Source of the DNA: Alligator mississippiensis
Lineage: Eukaryota; Chordata; Crocodylia; Alligatoridae
DNA: 64,000 nt
Assembly (NCBI RefSeq): GCF_030867095.1
Contig: NC_081832.1
Location: 40,247,756 to 40,311,755, forward strand
Reading direction: 5' to 3'
Within the stretch, counting starts at the first letter, position 1; each line of letters begins with the position of its first letter. The notes beneath the pieces are model-generated. The model searched no databases, had not been told where the DNA came from, and was given only the letters and a program-made list of their open reading frames with translations. A program made the translations under genes and the position numbers. Of this stretch, positions 55,479 to 64,000 are shown piece after piece.

Positions 55479-56650
55479 TTTCTTTTAGCCACAAGACATC
55501 TCTTCCTGTTGGCTGGAGTGTAGGACCAACTCAAAAATATATATTTAATAGAATCTCCTGCAGGTTTGAGACTAGAGTCTTGAACTGCTCATACACTTCC
55601 CAAGCACTCTCCATAGTGCCATTTCTACTGGCTGCTCTGTCTGAAGCCCCTACATTGGCAACCTGGCAGGGAGCTCAACAGTCCCTGGGGGAAAATGTCA
55701 CACACTGGCTCTCTGCCATCTCCACCTGAATGCCATTAGTGAGACATAGCAGATTGCCAAGGTTCACAGAGGTGCATGTGACCTGCTGCAGAAGCATTGA
55801 AGGGAAATCTTTCTGAAATGATATATGAACTGCTGGCTCAGACCTCTGCTTCCTCAGCTCTTTGCAGGAAAGAAGTGATGATGAGGACAACATATTTATA
55901 CAATTTATACAAAAATGTATGGTGTGTATGATTTATATGAAAAATGTATGGTGTGAACCTGTTGTGTCCCACCTGAGCATCATCTGCCCCTGCCCTCTGT
56001 TATCCCAGAACTGCTGTGTGGACATCTTGCCAAGAGCAGAGGGCTTACCAAGGACAGCAGGCCTTACTTCTAGGTCAAGGATGTTGGCAGTGAGCTACAA
56101 TGGCAGTAAGCTACAAACTCCTGAGCAAAGTCCAGGCATGCAAGCAAATTCTGGCACCGGGCATGGGATTTATGTCATGAGACTTATGGTAAGTACTCTG
56201 TGCTGTGATCCTGTCAGATGTCATAAACCAAGCAGCACAAGGGCAGATGCTTGAATGGGAAACTGGCAGAGAATGTGGTCCTGTCATAGCGTAGGGTCTT
56301 TGGAAGGAGATGCTTTCCCCTTTGAACTGGACTTGGGATAGGGCCTTTTAGGTGTAGTGGAGACAGTAAATGTTAGTTTGAATCCATAGATCTTTTCCAC
56401 GTGCTTGCCTTTGTTTCCTGCAAGTGTCTGAACACTGGATCTTTACAGGCATGAATATACCATGAAAGTTCAGATGCTTGGATGTCCCCCAAAATGAATG
56501 GCTAAGTGATACTGGCAGTATTTGCCATTTGAATAAGCTGCCTGGCATGAACTGTTTGCTATGGGAACTGGCCAAAACTTCAGAATACCTAACAGTTCAA
56601 CATTCTGTGCACAGACAAAAAAAAGGTGACCTTTGCATAAACGACTGGCT
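55479..56650. other. No gene seen
   Basis: A 130-residue plus-strand frame (55862-56254) has no recognisable domain. A small direct repeat of 'aaaaatgtatggtgtg' occurs near 55911 and 55939. Nothing else stands out. Confidence 0.4.
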
Positions 56651-56658
56651 GTCTAGAG

Positions 56659-57254
56659 CAGCGCTTCTTGTACCAGGACCCATATGTAAACATTGATGGC
56701 CAGTCCCAACCCAGTAAATAATTTAAGTAGAAAACATGCCCCCTGGCCCTGCTGGTGTTCCTCACTCCTGACCCAAAGTCCCCTTCACCTCTGGGCCCTG
56801 CTGGTGCCCTTCACTCCCGCCCCCCCCCTTCCAGAGGGGGTCCCCAGCTACCCCTGTCCTGCATGGGCCAGAGTGTGGCGGCTGCAGCAGCTCTGAATCA
56901 TGCAGGCAGCAATGGAGAGCCCAGTCCCAGCACAGGCTGGAGGGAGGAGGAGAGGAGGCCTGTGGTACCTCCCTGCCCTGGGCTGGGACTCCCATGCTGT
57001 GCCAGGTAGCTTAGCCATGGCCATTCCCCAGACAGCATCTCCTGGCCACTGTGCCCCTGCGAGTACAGGCACCAGACCCAGTGCTGCTGGCCTGGCTATC
57101 CAGCTCCTCACTGACCCCAAAGGCCCTCTCCCTGCCTGCAGCCTGCAAGGGGAAACCTGCATTTTCCCATATTTAATTTTGCAACTGCTTGCAACTCATT
57201 CAAATATTCTAGTGACCCACTTTTGGGTTGTAACCTATGGGTTGAGAAACACTG
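56659..57254. mobile_element. Non-autonomous hAT element with 8-base target duplication (596 bases)
   Basis: The left tip is cagcgcttcttgtacc (56659). The right end reads, on the other strand, cagtgtttctcaaccc (57254), the classic hAT 'cagtg.ttctcaac' tip. The flanking octamers gtctagag (56651-56658) and ctctagag (57255-57262) agree at seven of eight positions, the best duplication in the window. Inside, a 'ctggccctgctggtg...cactcc' block of about 55 bases is duplicated, and a G/C-rich middle has frames on both strands with no motif. No transposase. Confidence 0.8.
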
Positions 57255-57762
57255 CTCTAGAGTCTTGCAGAGGTTGTGTGGCCTAATGAGTAGAGCTAAA
57301 AAGCTAGACTAGAAAACAATCTGATATGACGGTCTAATTAGAATGTTTTTTTCAAAAGAAAATTATGTCTCACTAATCTACTAGAATTCTTTGAATATCT
57401 CAATGGCATTTAGAAAATAAGGCAACTTGGAATAATTTAGCAAAGTTTGTAAAAGTCTTAGAATCAATGTGGCGCAGAGCTGAGGGGGGCAAATGGGGAG
57501 CTGGGGAAGAGGCAAGGGAGCAGTTGTACCCGCCTCAAGCTGAATTTCTCTGGGTGCTGGGAACAGCCTGAGGGATGCATGTGGCCAGGAGATGGGCCAT
57601 GACACATGTGACAGTGAACCCAAAGCACATGGGTGGTGGGAGCTTGGAGATAGTCACTTCTAAGTCCTTCATAGTCACTCTTGAGGGACCTTGCTGCCTT
57701 CCTCCCCTACCCGCAGCCTAGAACACTGCTGCTGCGGCAGGGGAGGGACAGACAAAGCATAG

Positions 57763-57797
57763 AGAATCATGAGTAGTGCTGGAAGAGACCTCCCTCC
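57763..57797 (-). mobile_element. CR1 3'-end trace (minus strand)
   Basis: 'gaatcatgagtagtgctgga' 'agagacctccctcc' resembles the plus-strand view of a minus-strand CR1 terminus. It is short and adjoins the inverted foldback-family fragment. Confidence 0.35.
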
Positions 57798-57954
57798 TCA
57801 TCAGGCCTCTAGTGGCAAGTCACAGCTGTGCAGGTTGGGGACAGTCAGAGAAAATTTTTATACTGCTAGGTGTGGCTGTTCCAAACTCCAAGCTAGCAAG
57901 CACTAAGCTGATCAAATTTGTATGGCTCAAAGTACAATGTGTAACAAGGCCCTG
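57798..57954 (-). mobile_element. Inverted fragment of the 41-43 kb foldback family
   Basis: The reverse complement reads CAGGGCCTTGTTACACATTG at the tip (57954 downward) and ends with 'cctgcacagctgtgacttgc' 'cactagaggcctgatga'. It therefore matches 41047-41205, although the middle is diverged. It shows that the foldback element's tip belongs to a dispersed family. Its other end is absent. Confidence 0.65.
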
Positions 57955-58184
57955 ACCCTCTTTCATTGAGGGCTAGCCTACTGTTGTTTAGCTTCCATTT
58001 ATTGCTAAGTAAAAATGTGCAAATGACAAGTTACTACAAGGCAACACATGGACAATAAAGCCTGATGCTAGGGTATTCATATATCCATACCTAAGAGACA
58101 AAAAGACAAAACATAGGAATAAACGGTCAGTGCTCATCAGGGCAAAAGGTTACTAGCAAGGAACTCAAGTTTCTTGGAAGGGGG

Positions 58185-58718
58185 ATGAGAATTGAGTCGG
58201 CAAAATTTGCAGATGACACCGTTATTTAGGTCAGTCTAGAGAAGACTGTAAGGTAACTTCAGAGGGACCTAACCCCAGTGGGTCACAGGGCAATGTGATG
58301 GCAAATGGAGTTCAGTATTGACAAAATCAAAGTGATATGCACTAGATGGAAAAGTGATCTATATGTATTAAACTAACTGCGTCATCTGAGGACAGGGACC
58401 TGGCACCAAAGAGGATTGTGTCCTATGCAGAGCTGTGGCCAGGAAAGCAAACTGTTTAGATGCACAAGGAATGGGAGGAAAATAATATGGGCAATAATCT
58501 GAGGTCACTATACAAATCCTGGTACACCTTTCTCTGGCTAGTGGATGCAGCACTGGTTATCCCACCTCACAGTGAAGGAGGATAAGAGGCACAAAAGAGG
58601 GGACAAAAATGATCTAAGGTGTGGGAAACTTCCCATGTGAAGCGAGATGGAAAATGCTGGGGTTATTACCTGAGAGAGAAGATGAATGAGGGATCAGGAA
58701 ACAAGATTATCTCATGAA
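58185..58718 (+). mobile_element. Old CR1/L3-type LINE fragment
   Basis: A heavily mutated plus-strand LINE. The RT active-site codons for KFADDT are readable at 58203-58220. Next comes 'aatgtgatggcaaatggagt' with 'tcagtattgacaaaatcaaa', corresponding to the W-x-M-x-F-N-x-x-K segment. 'tcactatacaaatcctggt' and 'aggggacaaaaatgatc' continue in the right order for the C-terminal domain. No open frame survives. It appears older than the other CR1 copies. Confidence 0.65.
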
Positions 58719-58728
58719 TAGTCAAGGT

Positions 58729-59151
58729 CAGTGGTGCCTAGCCTTTAAGTCATGATTCCAAGGGAGATCATGGTAAATCTGAGTGTTTTTGCAAGCTCCA
58801 TGACATCCCAATGCCCTGAGCCTACAATTCCCCTGCATGCCTGCAATTAGCAAGGAGCAGAAACTTACTGAACCTCAGCTGCTCCACACTAACTATCCCT
58901 GTGCCCGCATCTGCTCTGAGGTGAGTGGGTGTTAAAACCAAGCCAATCGAGAATGGTTTCCTTCAGGAGCAAACTACCTGGGTTTAGCCCTCACTCTTAG
59001 GTGAGTGTGGGCACAGGCACAGTTACCACAGAGGTGCTAAAAGTCCCCATGCCCTTTTTATTATGGGCCCTGGGACAGTTACTGCTGTACAGACTTGTAC
59101 AAATTAACTGTCTGTAAGGAGCCACAACCAGAAAAGGTTTGCGCATTGCTG
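58729..59151. mobile_element. Non-autonomous hAT element (423 bases)
   Basis: Left tip cagtggtgcctagccttt (58729). Right tip, read on the other strand, cagcaatgcgcaaacctttt (59151). Flanking octamers gtcaaggt (58721-58728) and gtctaggc (59152-59159) agree at six of eight. The inner flank of the right tip has gccacaacc. It abuts the element starting at about 59159. No coding. Confidence 0.65.
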
Positions 59152-59158
59152 GTCTAGG

Positions 59159-60024
59159 CTAGGGACAGAAGTTCAAAAAGCCTTATTCTGAATTGATTCA
59201 ATCTTTGCGGGTTAGTCTAACCTGGCTAAGCTAAATCAGTTTTGTAACCAGACAGACATCCCAGAACTGCAAGCATACGCTTGCAGTGGCTCAGGCTAGA
59301 AGCCGGGGGGATGCTAAAGCAGCACCTCCCTTCGTTCCACAGGGATGAGCTTGGCGGGGTGTGGTCAGGCCCGGCAGGAGCATCTGATTATTCCCCCCTT
59401 CCTAAGTAGCCTAGCAGGGAAGGTTTATCACCCCTAATTCAGCATTTATCAACCCATTAAGAAAACAAAGCCTCTCTCCATTAACTAATGGAGCTCTTCT
59501 TAAACAGCTCTTCCAAGGAAGGACATTAAGCTACCTGTTGATTATCTCCAAAAAGCCTGTCTGCCTGTCATCTCCCACAGCACAGACCGTAGCCAGCATG
59601 CGGTCTGCTAGCTAATGCTGAGGCATCTGTGTAAGGCAGAGGGAAGGGGGGAATAATCCCTGTTTAGCAGAGAGAAGCCAGGCAGAAGCTCTGTGCCTGC
59701 TAGTCTCTGTCAGAGCTCTGGCCAGGGAGCAGAGGGGAGGGGCCAGCCCTGCTCTGGAGCAGAGAGCTCTGCCCAGCCCAGAGAGCATGCCGGGATGCTG
59801 GGGGAGTCTGGTTTATCTTAAAGCAGCAAGGGGTCTGAGACAGACATTGCATAAACCAGTTTGACACAAATCAGTTAAGTCTGATGCTACATTCAACCAG
59901 GTTTATCTCAAACTGGTTTCAGCCATTTTCGAACTGGTTCATGTGCACTGAACATCTGTTCTGTTACAGATTTAAACCAGTTTCTGGTCACTTAAACCAG
60001 TTTATGTCTAATGTCTGTCCCTAG
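59159..60024. mobile_element. hAT-like element with clustered AAACCAGTTT boxes, copy 2
   Basis: The ends are inverted: 'ctagggacagaag' at 59159 and, on the other strand, 'ctagggacagacatt' at 60024. It is the better-preserved relative of 33378-34170, sharing 'tgaattgattcaatctttgc', 'gcatgccgggatgctggggg', 'aagtctgatgctacattcaa' and the AAACCAGTTT/AAACTGGTTT cluster (59850-60003). Internally 'attattccccccttccta' near 59390 pairs in reverse with 'aggggggaataat' near 59648. No target duplication is certain. No transposase. Confidence 0.68.
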
Positions 60025-60409
60025 CCGTAGAGGCAGTTGACTGGGTACTTCTGTTCTCTACCTAAAAGCACAAGGATTATGCATGTTTTGTGAAGCTAAG
60101 ACCTGGGGAATTCAAGACTGATCAAAGAAAACACTTTCTCATACAGCATATAATCATGCAGTCAGCCTCTGGAACACCTCCTCTCCCCCCCCCTCCCCCA
60201 AATGTCTGACTCCAAGGACATAGGAAAATTTCAGGAAGGGTATTAAAAATGTTCATTTATATCTAATAAGAACAAAAGGTTTGGAAGGGGGATAAAACCT
60301 TGTGCTTCAGGGTATAAATGTTGATCTTTAAAGAATTTAAGAGGGGACAGATTATCTCACATCTACCAACTGTGAGCATCTGTGCACTTTGCACCCAAGT
60401 GGTTGGAGC
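60025..60409. other. No gene seen
   Basis: Ordinary sequence with a C-rich run near 60182-60200. No tip or frame recognised. Confidence 0.4.
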
Positions 60410-60475
60410 TGGCTGGGCTAAGAGTTAGGGCCTTGGAACAGATGGACCTCAGGTGTGATCCAGGCTGGCGACCCC
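60410..60475 (+). mobile_element. Old LINE-like 3' module (plus strand)
   Basis: 'ttggaacagatggacctcag' then 'gtgtgatccaggctggcgac' is a forward copy of the module seen inverted at 51785-52015. Very diverged. Confidence 0.4.
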
Positions 60476-60944
60476 TCTGCTCTAGCTCCCCATAATTGGA
60501 GAGTCTGGCTAGGTGTCTTAGCTTGGGCAATGCAAATGTATTCTCTCTACAGGATCACATGGATACAGGCTGCTTCTTCCTTCCTGGTGTAACCTCCTGT
60601 GTGGCAGCAGACAGCTGCCTTGTTTCTCTTTAGAGGTGGCTACATTTCTGTGGTAGATAAGCACTCAATAGTGCAGCTGTATTACCTTGTGTCTAGCCCC
60701 TAACATGATGATGGCAGGGAGTTTCTGGTTAAAATCCCTGCATAAATGTAAAACAGCACATTAAAAAATAAATGCCTTGCCTGCTATCATTAATCCTCTC
60801 CTCTCCTGTGCTGTTGTTTATTATTTACCTTAAAGTACTTTGGGATATGCTGTCTGAATGATACGTGGCAGGAAAAAGGTATGTGATACAAATTAAATCA
60901 TCCCCATGAAATGGGGAAACCCTTCCCCGCTCTTACAAAGGCAT

Positions 60945-61042
60945 GCTGGGATCATTTGATCCCAGGAATCTTTTCTGCTTATATGCAGGGGGCTGGACCC
61001 AATGATCTGTAAGGTCCCTTACAGCCCCTAACAACTATGAAA
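60945..61042 (+). mobile_element. CR1-type 3' end (plus strand)
   Basis: 'tgctgggatcatttgatccc', then 'gggggctggacccaatgatc', 'tgtaaggtcccttacagccc' and 'ctaacaactatgaaactgtg' follow the order of a plus-strand CR1 terminus (compare 28930-29025). It is a short 5'-truncated copy. Confidence 0.75.
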
Positions 61043-61218
61043 CTGTGATGTAGGGTTTCAGACCAGGCACCTCCAAGGCTGCAGACAAATGTTCAATTAA
61101 AGGCAGATTGGCATCTGCTCCATGATCCCAACAACCTTGCCTCCTGCCATGCCACACATATATGAAGAACAGGCACAACTGTGGGATCGGGAATCAAATC
61201 TAAATCATGTCCTATTGT

Positions 61219-61673
61219 TAGAGACCTATGGAAATCACAAAATCTGGCATTGCCCACGAAATCTGTGAAAAAAAAACGTAACCGAAAATAAAACGCCCAC
61301 TCCTCAGAAGCAGCCAGCAGTTCTCATGGTGGTGCGGCCCAGCTGTGTAGCCTTTCAGGGAGAAAGGGGACCGGGGGCTGCTGGCATGAAGGCAGCCCAA
61401 AATGGCTGCCACCCATGCCTCTTGCTACTGATTGGCTAGAGAACTGGCTGTTATATGGCCCTGCCCCTCTCCACCAATCAACGGGATGGGCGGGGCTGTA
61501 GGATGAGCAGGCATGACCAATCAGTGGTGAGGGGGCAGGGCCACCATCCCTCAGTCAATCGGGCCCCTCAGCCAAAGAAGGAGGCCCTGCCATAATACTC
61601 CTGTGAAAATGGTGGCCGTCCCCATGATCTCGTGAAATCAACTGGCCACCTCCTTGAGTTGGGCAAACCCCTA
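61219..61673. mobile_element. Non-autonomous hAT element with palindromic, CCAAT-rich core (455 bases)
   Basis: Left tip tagagacctatgg (61219); right end on the other strand taggggtttgccc (61673). Flanking octamers cctattgt (61211-61218) and cctgttgc (61674-61681) agree at six of eight. Inside, 'atggccctgcccctctccac' and 'caatca' (61455-61480) pair in reverse with 'tgaccaatcagtggtgaggg' 'ggcagggccaccat' (61513-61545). CCAAT or ATTGG words occur near 61430, 61473 and 61516, and a GC box (gggcggggc) at about 61488-61496. No transposase. Confidence 0.72.
61425..61560. promoter_or_regulatory. CCAAT and GC-box cluster inside a hAT element
   Basis: Within about 130 bases are gattggc (61429), accaatcaac (61472), 'gatgggcggggctg' (about 61486), gaccaatcag (61514) and gtcaatcggg (61554). 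NF-Y-type and Sp1-type sites in this density are promoter-like, in both directions because of the palindrome. Function is inference only. Confidence 0.35.
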
Positions 61674-61681
61674 CCTGTTGC

Positions 61682-62546
61682 CTGTGCAGAGGGAGCCCAA
61701 AATCATAATCCTGGGTTCCCACTACACTGGAAAGTAATAGGCCAGGTACCCAGTGCATCCCCTGTCTGGGAGCACTGATCAACTGATCAGTGCTGGCCAC
61801 ATGTTCAATTTAAGGCACAAGGGGACCTAGCCACAAAGTTATTACACATATTTTATATAACAACTTTGTGGCTTATCCCCTGTTTTATCACACCATACAT
61901 TGTATGCATGTGTGGCTTGGTCACTACTTAAGACATGGGTAACTGGTTAATCACATCTTAAGTATAACATCTACCAGAAACCTGGATCACCACATGTCCT
62001 TCCATTCATGCCATGTTATCATTGTCACCTTTTTGGAACTTCTAAGCAAAGCAGGGCAAAGCTACAATACACTGAGTCCGTATACCAGCACTCCCAGAGC
62101 TGGAACAGCAGCAATGAATGTGGAAGTAAAGTCCATTTCTAATAGATGCTGTCTGTAGTGAAGTGAAGGCAGTTTGGCCTAGGCAGTCACTGAGCAAAGG
62201 AAACCAACCTTCGTTGGGGTCCTTGCCCCTGAGTCTGGGAGCAGGTCAGCCTTACAGTTCCATAGCATAGCTGGGTATGCTGCAGCAGAATGAGAGAGCA
62301 GCTCCAGATTCCTTCAGCACAGCTTTCTGAAAGTTTGCTATACCAGCTACCTTGTTCTGGGGAGAGAACCGTTCAAAAGGGAAGGCTGGTGTGGCCACTC
62401 CAGAACAAGGTGCCATGTGCCCTGCCTGAGGCCAGTGGGTGTGAATGCTGTTGAGAGAGCAGTACTGAGTTGGATGGATAGAGACAAATCCTGCCTCTTC
62501 CTCCTGCTCCTCACAAGCCCTTTCCCATATTCTGGGAGCTGCTCAG
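61682..62546. other. No gene seen
   Basis: Ordinary sequence between two hAT elements. No recognisable frame or RNA gene. Confidence 0.4.
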
Positions 62547-63129
62547 TAGGGCTGTATGAAATTTGGCCGGCTGTTTCGTTTCGATGCTGTTTCGACTCAT
62601 TTCATGCTTGAGACAACAACATCAAAACGAAACAAAGGGCTTCAAAACAGCCTTGACAGGAAACAAGGGCAGCTGAAATGTTTTGAAAGTTTGTGAATGT
62701 TTCGAGTTTCGAAGCTCAAGCTGGGCTTGCCTGCAGGGAAACAGAAAGAAAGGAGAGGGTGGGGAAAGAGGTGGGAAGGACTCCTCTCATACTGACTGTG
62801 TAGCTGGCTACTGACTGTGATCCTTCCCTGAGGTCCCTTCCAATCCCAGTGCTCTGCAGGAGGGATGGAAAAACAGCATAAAAGGCACCATTGTGTGAAC
62901 TGGCCTGCTTTCTGCCTTGGGGTCTGACAGTTACTGAGCTGTGTGAGGAGTATTAGACAACGAAGGCTACTACTAGCATTGATTTGAATGATTTCCTACT
63001 TGCTAGCTTAGCTTAGCAAGTGGCGTTCCAGAATATCTTTTCATTCTTCTAGACCCTTTTATTTTATTATTATATTCATTGATTTATTCTTTTCAATTTT
63101 ATAATTATATTGGATATTACACTATAGCA

Positions 63130-63292
63130 TTTAATTTATATACAAAGGGAGATACATTTATATTTTATTTCTATACATCTATACTACATACCTTATAGAA
63201 TTTATATAGGAACGCAGATACATTTATACGTTGCAGCATAGACTACACACAGAATTTACACAGGAATGCAAATACATTTATATATTTGTATA
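63130..63292 (+). repeat. A/T-rich imperfect repeat in the hAT 5' region
   Basis: Modules of the form 'agatacatttata', then 'catagac/ctacata', then 'agaatttatataggaacgca' recur about three times (near 63150, 63205 and 63265) with a period of about 55-60 bases. Confidence 0.55.
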
Positions 63293-63317
63293 AAAGCAAA
63301 AAACTATGAAACACACC

Positions 63318-64000
63318 ATGAAGCGTGGTGGAAAGACAGCTGGCAAGCCTTCAGGGAAGGGCAGAAGAGGGGGTAGAGAGGGAGGTGTAGGTCTCCCCCC
63401 CAACTGAGACACAGCTTCTTTCCTACAACAAGCAGGGATGAGGCTTCCACAAGCAGCAAGGAGAGGGGAGCAGTGCCACTGCCTGTGCCTGAGACTGCAT
63501 CCCCTCCAAGAGCACCAGTCATAACCCCCCCCCACCACCACCACCATGACAAGCAACAACACCAGCACCAACATGACAGTCTCCTCCACCCCCATTTCAC
63601 TTCCCATCCTGAGCCTTCCAGTGGCAGAGGAAGAGCTGGATCTGGATCTAAGTACCCTAGCAAGGGAAATTCTGGGGAACAAGGGGCAATCAGCTGAGTT
63701 TGTGCTCCACACCCCTCAAGTTTCCCCTACAGCCAGGTCTCTTTCTCCAGAAGGCTCTTCAGAGGAGGTTGAGGTAGAGGTTGTGGAGGCAAGCGGCTCA
63801 GCTGAGTCTACTCCTCCTGTTGCTGTGCCTCTGCCTGCTGAGGAGGGGAAAATTGCAGCATCCACACATGCACCTGCACCCCAGAAGTGAGCAGGTAGTG
63901 TGGTCTGAGATAATTTTGAGCTGGCAGATGATCCTATGTATGGTATCTGCCCACACTACCAAGCCAAAACCAGTTGGGGCAAGAGAACAAAACACATGAG
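63318..64000 (+). pseudogene. hAT transposase N-terminus with BED zinc finger, broken
   Basis: The frame starting at the ATG of 63318 reads MKRGGKTAGKPSGKGRRGGR, a basic N-terminus, and meets stops at 63405-63407 and 63522-63524. Between them an alternative frame (from 63473) reads PLPVPETASPPRAPVITPPH, so two compensating frameshifts are likely. From 63546 the first frame is open for 114 residues (acidic, Ser/Pro-rich: PVAEEELDLDLSTLAREILG) to a stop at 63888-63890. It then continues as VV, stop, DNFELADDPM, then YGICPHYQAKTSWGKRTKHM at the edge. That end matches a BED zinc finger, but the expected Trp is a TGA (63906-63908) and the second Cys of the C-x2-C pair is Tyr (63957-63959). The DNA-binding finger is thus lost. 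The catalytic domain would lie beyond the window. The BED/hAT link is by pattern only. Confidence 0.6.

Larger units (their letters stand above)
62547..64000 (+). mobile_element. hAT transposon 5' part with start of transposase, cut by window edge
   Basis: The tip 'tagggctgtatgaaatttgg' at 62547 is followed by repeated TTTCG/CGAAA words (tgtttcgtttcgatgctgtt, catcaaaacgaaacaaag, tgtttcgagtttcgaag), the usual subterminal binding repeats of hAT elements. A 0.6 kb 5' region follows, including an A/T-rich stretch with repeated 'aatttatataggaacgcaga' and 'gatacatttata' modules (63130-63290). A broken transposase frame then starts at 63318. The element leaves the window, so its 3' end is not seen. 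It is the only hAT here with coding sequence. Confidence 0.65.

Noticed and set aside
48000..56600. Search for splice-framed host exons in the repeat-poor block
   Set aside because: No frame with recognisable protein domain; exon calls by eye would be guesses.
57277..57315. tRNA-like 'tgtggcctaatgagtagagc' considered as a SINE head
   Set aside because: Only an A-box-like word is present; no B box or tail follows, so a SINE or tRNA call is not supported.
63278..63712. 144-residue minus-strand frame
   Set aside because: It is opposite the hAT transposase remnant and reflects its Pro/His/Ser-rich codons.
1..64000. Prokaryotic systems (operons, CRISPR, defence islands, prophage)
   Set aside because: Low coding density, CR1 LINEs, hAT tips, LTR-like elements and a MIR-like SINE show that this is vertebrate DNA; no ribosome-binding-site-led gene strings or spaced repeats occur.

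Overview
This window looks like non-genic DNA from an amniote nuclear genome, most probably a crocodilian, with a turtle as the main alternative. The evidence is the mix of repeats. Large and small pieces of CR1 LINEs lie on both strands, including 3' ends with the typical 'aatcatag...ggaagggacct' signature. They are mixed with many short non-autonomous hAT-type DNA transposons carrying CAG/TAG-type tips, and with solo-LTR-like elements. I found no operons, no intact host gene, no rRNA or tRNA gene, and no CRISPR array. Every long reading frame I could interpret belongs to a transposon, and all are broken.

Layout. 0-5.5 kb: CR1 linker fragment, a hAT-like tip, GT-rich and G-rich minisatellites, one copy of a GC-rich repeat (second copy at 12.4 kb), and a dispersed repeat 3' end. 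6.8-11.1 kb: CR1 3' ends and a CR1 RT fragment, all minus strand, with LTR-like stretches between. 11.7-17.1 kb: an old GC-rich unclassified region split by a 2.1 kb minus-strand CR1 with a long RT frame. 17.1-19.5 kb: a hAT-like element and a 720 bp foldback palindrome. 19.6-31.7 kb: plus-strand CR1 copies, one interrupted by a minus-strand CR1 and then by an LTR-like element, followed by further CR1 copies, a plus-strand LTR and another minus-strand LTR-like copy. 32.7-35.9 kb: minisatellite and hAT-like elements. 37.3-39.4 kb: minus-strand CR1. 39.9-44.3 kb: hAT elements, a 1.76 kb foldback element and an LTR-like element. 44.3-56.6 kb: mostly unrecognised, repeat-poor sequence. 56.7-61.7 kb: a dense stack of hAT elements, old LINE pieces and an inverted fragment of the 41-43 kb foldback family. 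62.5 kb to the end: the 5' part of a larger hAT element whose broken transposase frame runs into a BED-type zinc finger and leaves the window.

The features do not form a pathway. They record successive insertions: old DNA transposons and LINEs, then CR1 copies inserted into them, then LTR-like and hAT insertions into CR1. The most unusual structure is a set of GC-rich elements whose interiors are long inverted repeats (41.05-42.81, 18.73-19.45, 39.88-40.34, 61.22-61.67 kb and a weaker case near 35.2 kb). Boundaries are read by eye and most are good to about 10-50 bases. Family names beyond CR1 and hAT are tentative because no repeat library could be searched.
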